A stretch of DNA of 22,113 nt from Reticulomyxa filosa. Taxonomy: Eukaryota; Foraminifera; Reticulomyxidae. The notes under the pieces were generated by a model. It was given only the letters and a program-made list of their open reading frames with translations, searched no databases and had not been told where the DNA came from. Positions within the stretch are counted from its first letter, which is position 1. Every line of letters starts with the position of its first letter. Position numbers and translations under genes: made by a program. The stretch covers positions 1 through 22,113 of the forward strand of contig ASPP01027628.1 in NCBI GenBank assembly GCA_000512085.1, given 5' to 3'. Of this stretch, positions 19,458 through 22,113 are shown piece by piece.

Positions 19458-20978
19458 TTAAAAAGACAAAAAATAAGTTCCAGCACTGTTCACGAAAGAA
19501 TTTTTAATATTTAAGGCTAAAAGTTTACAGTTGTTAAACAAAATTTGAGAAGTTTTTATTTCCTCAAGGATACAGCTTGAGGATGTTACACCTCTTCCTG
19601 TGAAAAAAAAAAAAATTAAATCTCCATAAGTGCCTTTGGAGACTAAGGATTTATCTTGCCGGATGACATTGCTGTCAACAACAAGTTTTTGATTGGCAGC
19701 ATCCCATTTCACAGTGAAGGGTTTGCGCAAGGATGAGGCAAACTCTTGAAGTTTTTGTTTGGCAGAATCGAAAGATTCAGCTATGTAATAAACAGGTTGA
19801 TATGTGGTGATTGGATATTCTTGTTGTGCAGCAGCAAAAGGGTCCCAGTCTCGAATTTCTGGTTTGTCACTCATAGCATATTCTATTTCTCCAAACGACG
19901 ACAATATGCCAGCGCCATAGACTTTGCGTTCTTTGGACTGAGGATTTTTGCGACACAAGCCAAACTCAACGGAAAACCAATAGCAGCGAGACAACGCCGT
20001 GATCTGTTCATCAGTCGCACCAATGCTAGCTAATCCAATTTCTTGTGAAAACCGAGCAAATTCAGGATCCGCAAATAACGGAGCATGGCCAACCAATTCA
20101 TGGACCAAATCCGGCTCAGGTGTGTAAAGCGGTTGAGCGGGATGGCGCAAATATTGAGTGCAAAAAAATGTATTAAACGCTAATCCGTTCAAAAAATGGC
20201 GAGCCGACAAAAGTCCCGCCGTTGGACGAAGACGAAAGCCTGTGCGTTCCTGAATGAACGTTGACACATCGGATAACTGAGGAATATTATCTTCTCGATA
20301 TCCGCAATGCTTTTGCATATCGTGCAACGCCGCCAAGTATTGGTCGCATGCATACTTTTCTACCAATGGCTGCAATTTATTCCAAATCACACTCCACGCA
20401 TCGGTTTCTGCTTTCGTGTACACGATCCGTTCCGGCTTGCTTCCGTATTGAAATGACGACGCAAAATCGGCTATCTGTTGTCGCCGCTGACGGTATTCCG
20501 GATCATTGAATCCTGGGTGCTCCGGGTTTTGCAAATCAATGCCCCCTTCCAATACCAACAGAGCTAATGAATTTACTTCTTCACTTGTTATTGGAAACCA
20601 TGGCACTAATCTCGGTGGAATTTGTCGTGCAAATAATGCCACGCTTTTCTTTTGCAATCCCGATATTATCTTCTCAATTCGCTTGTCTTCTGGACCTACG
20701 GCCATGTCCACGATAAAGTGTGTTGCATTAGAATTCACTCCATATGTACTCTCAATCTTTGTCATATCCACTTTGCTCTCTGTAAACACGGGCAAACATT
20801 CCGCAAGTGCGCCTGTCGAGTCCTTCGTTCCGAACAGTATCGTCGAACGAGGCCCGACACCTTTGTCAGCTGCCAATAATGAAACTTGAGATGACGGGGA
20901 GCCATGAATTTGAGCAAGGGATTGACTTAGATTGCGACGATGCAATGTGAAGAGCGAAAACCAACGAGACCTCATCAC
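19458..20978 (-). CDS. PAH: Phenylalanine 4-hydroxylase with N-terminal ACT domain
   Basis: Converts phenylalanine to tyrosine with O2 and a tetrahydropterin, using non-haem iron. Residues about 43-120 form the ACT regulatory domain (STILFGTKDSTGALAECL ... TKIES). The catalytic domain spans about 125-430: GFRLRPTAGLLSAR, FLNGLAFNTFFCTQYLRHP, YTPEPDLVHELVGHAPLF, YWFSVEFGL, YGAGILSSFGEIEY and QPVYYIAESF. The iron ligands are His293, His298 and Glu338, each offset by +8 from human PAH. The substrate-loop wording is closer to PAH than to Tyr or Trp hydroxylases. Residues 1-20 (MMRSRWFSLFTLHRRNLSQS) are basic, Ser-rich and free of acids, like a mitochondrial presequence. The 3' end is unsure: the open frame runs to 506 aa through a poly-Phe stretch, but T-run-CACAG at 19598-19610 looks like an acceptor. 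A 70-nt intron (19667-19598) would end the protein at 440 aa (stop 19588-19586), near the usual length. Confidence 0.93.
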   Translation of the reverse strand: MMRSRWFSLFTLHRRNLSQSLAQIHGSPSSQVSLLAADKGVGPRSTILFGTKDSTGALAECLPVFTESKVDMTKIESTYGVNSNATHFIVDMAVGPEDKRIEKIISGLQKKSVALFARQIPPRLVPWFPITSEEVNSLALLVLEGGIDLQNPEHPGFNDPEYRQRRQQIADFASSFQYGSKPERIVYTKAETDAWSVIWNKLQPLVEKYACDQYLAALHDMQKHCGYREDNIPQLSDVSTFIQERTGFRLRPTAGLLSARHFLNGLAFNTFFCTQYLRHPAQPLYTPEPDLVHELVGHAPLFADPEFARFSQEIGLASIGATDEQITALSRCYWFSVEFGLCRKNPQSKERKVYGAGILSSFGEIEYAMSDKPEIRDWDPFAAAQQEYPITTYQPVYYIAESFDSAKQKLQEFASSLRKPFTVKWDAANQKLVVDSNVIRQDKSLVSKGTYGDLIFFFFTGRGVTSSSCILEEIKTSQILFNNCKLLALNIKNSFVNSAGTYFLSF

Positions 20979-22113
20979 AACCTAAATATTATTATTGAGA
21001 GGAATATTCCCTACAAGCCTTTTACACAACCAGCTTAATACTTTAATGTTTATCAAACTGTCAACATAAACCGCATGATAAACCAGTTGTTGCATTCAAT
21101 AGTTAAGTTATGGTGCTCATTTCGCTACTAGATTATCGCTTTTTTGCGCAATAATTTTTTAAAAATTTTTCAAATGAGATGCATGATTAGTTTGGCACCA
21201 TCCACATGTTATATTATATTGAGAGACACAAGCGGAGTAAAATGCAGAGGACTCTTCGCTCAATATCGAATTTTTTTGTACTATTGCATCGTTTAAGTAA
21301 TCTTTTTGCTATAACTAATCTAATATTGATTCTGCTACGCTTTTTACTTCTGCTCCTCTTGCGTGCTCCTTTCACAAAAAAAGCTCATGCAATTTCGAAA
21401 AATAAATTATTCGGCAGAAATTCATAATTGTGAAATCTGTATTTTGTAAGTCCCAACAATTTTGTGCTTTGATTATGTAATATAGTTTTGTATTTTACTA
21501 CGTCTTGTTTTTGCGCGTGTTTGGCCACTGCTTTGCACGTTTTAGTGGTTTGTTAAATTTAAGTCTTATTGTTTGATCTAAAAATGTCAAACGTACTGTA
21601 TGTTTTATCATGCAGAGTATATCAATCATTTTTGAATATAAGGGATTATCATGTATCAATCTAACTACTTATCAGTGTGAACGACCCTAAATGTAATACG
21701 TCAGTATTCCAGCAGTCAAAACAGACATATTGACTGAAATGTTCGTGTCAAAAGAAAAGTAAATTGAAGCATGAGAAAATCAAACATATTAGCACGAAAT
21801 AAAACAAAATGAAGAAAGAATTAGTTGCGAAATTGTTGTTTGAGGGAACGATAAAGTTCACTACGATGTGTGTCTAGTAAATAGAAATTTCGTTTTGTCT
21901 GTTTGCTAACTAATCAAAATACATAAACTAGTGCTTTCATGTGGTAGGTTTAATGTTGAGTGTTCATGTTCGTCCGTTTTGGAGTTTTTTTAAAAAAGCG
22001 TTGCTTAAGTACTTTTGCAATAACGATAAGTACTGCCCGATTCGATAAGAGAAAGTGCGTTAGTTTTGTTATGAACAACACAGGATGTTGAATCCCGTAT
22101 AAAAGTCAAACTG
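20979..22113. other. Region upstream of PAH gene, no gene seen
   Basis: AT-rich, with no recognisable coding, RNA or repeat feature. The frame 21206-21427 (+) is Leu-rich and unsupported. A short ATG frame at about 21810-21879 ends in TAG and could be a first exon of a gene beyond the window, but nothing supports it. The PAH promoter should lie at the left end. Confidence 0.5.

Noticed and set aside
21206-21427. 73-codon Leu/Phe-rich frame
   Set aside because: Hydrophobic low-complexity sequence with no known motif or gene context.

Overview
The window looks like nuclear DNA from a protist with an AT-rich, intron-containing genome. Evidence: non-coding DNA is very AT-rich with long A and T runs, real genes are split by many short GT..AG introns (about 66-116 nt), and the proteins are eukaryotic (RING/TRAF-coiled-coil-WD40, cytosolic-type prolyl oligopeptidase, ACT-domain phenylalanine hydroxylase). 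The WD40 proteins, with repeats reading like ICSGSFDKTIRIWDIETTK and a terminal LCYGS..G.I.V.G, closely match my memory of the very large WD40 family of the foraminifer Reticulomyxa filosa (Rhizaria). I therefore favour a foraminiferan source; this is an inference from recall, not a search.

Layout. 1-2130 is AT-rich with no secure gene. 2131-3382 (+) and 5861-3521 (-) are two tail-to-tail genes that share a near-identical seven-blade WD40 propeller but carry different N-terminal parts: a short unnamed W/IKLGW linker exon in one, a RING/TRAF zinc finger plus coiled coil in the other. Their 3' ends are 138 bp apart, so the propeller parts form an inverted repeat of about 1 kb per arm. The minus copy has a 1-nt frame break. 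6675-7720 is a decayed Ty3/gypsy-type pol fragment (RNase H end, integrase zinc finger and core) with stop codons in frame. 8811-9805 (-) is a four-exon short-chain dehydrogenase. 9806-11562 is mostly non-coding, with one weak candidate two-exon mini-gene. 11563-14000 (+) is a three-exon prolyl oligopeptidase with an intact catalytic triad but one frame break in an A run. 14500-16485 (-) is an intronless, secreted, serine beta-lactamase-like protein. 16892-17352 (+) encodes a small two-helix membrane protein of unknown family. 17748-19231 (+) is a three-exon protein with an F-box-like N-terminus. 19458-20978 (-) is phenylalanine 4-hydroxylase with an ACT domain and a possible mitochondrial presequence. 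20979-22113 shows nothing I can support.

The genes do not form one pathway; this is an ordinary eukaryotic gene row with mixed orientations. SDR/POP and beta-lactamase-like/TM protein are divergent pairs. The WD40 pair, POP/beta-lactamase-like and F-box/PAH are convergent pairs. The most interesting points are the inverted WD40 pair with swapped N-terminal modules, the T-run/A-run layout of several introns, the two single-base frame breaks, and the intronless beta-lactamase-like gene.
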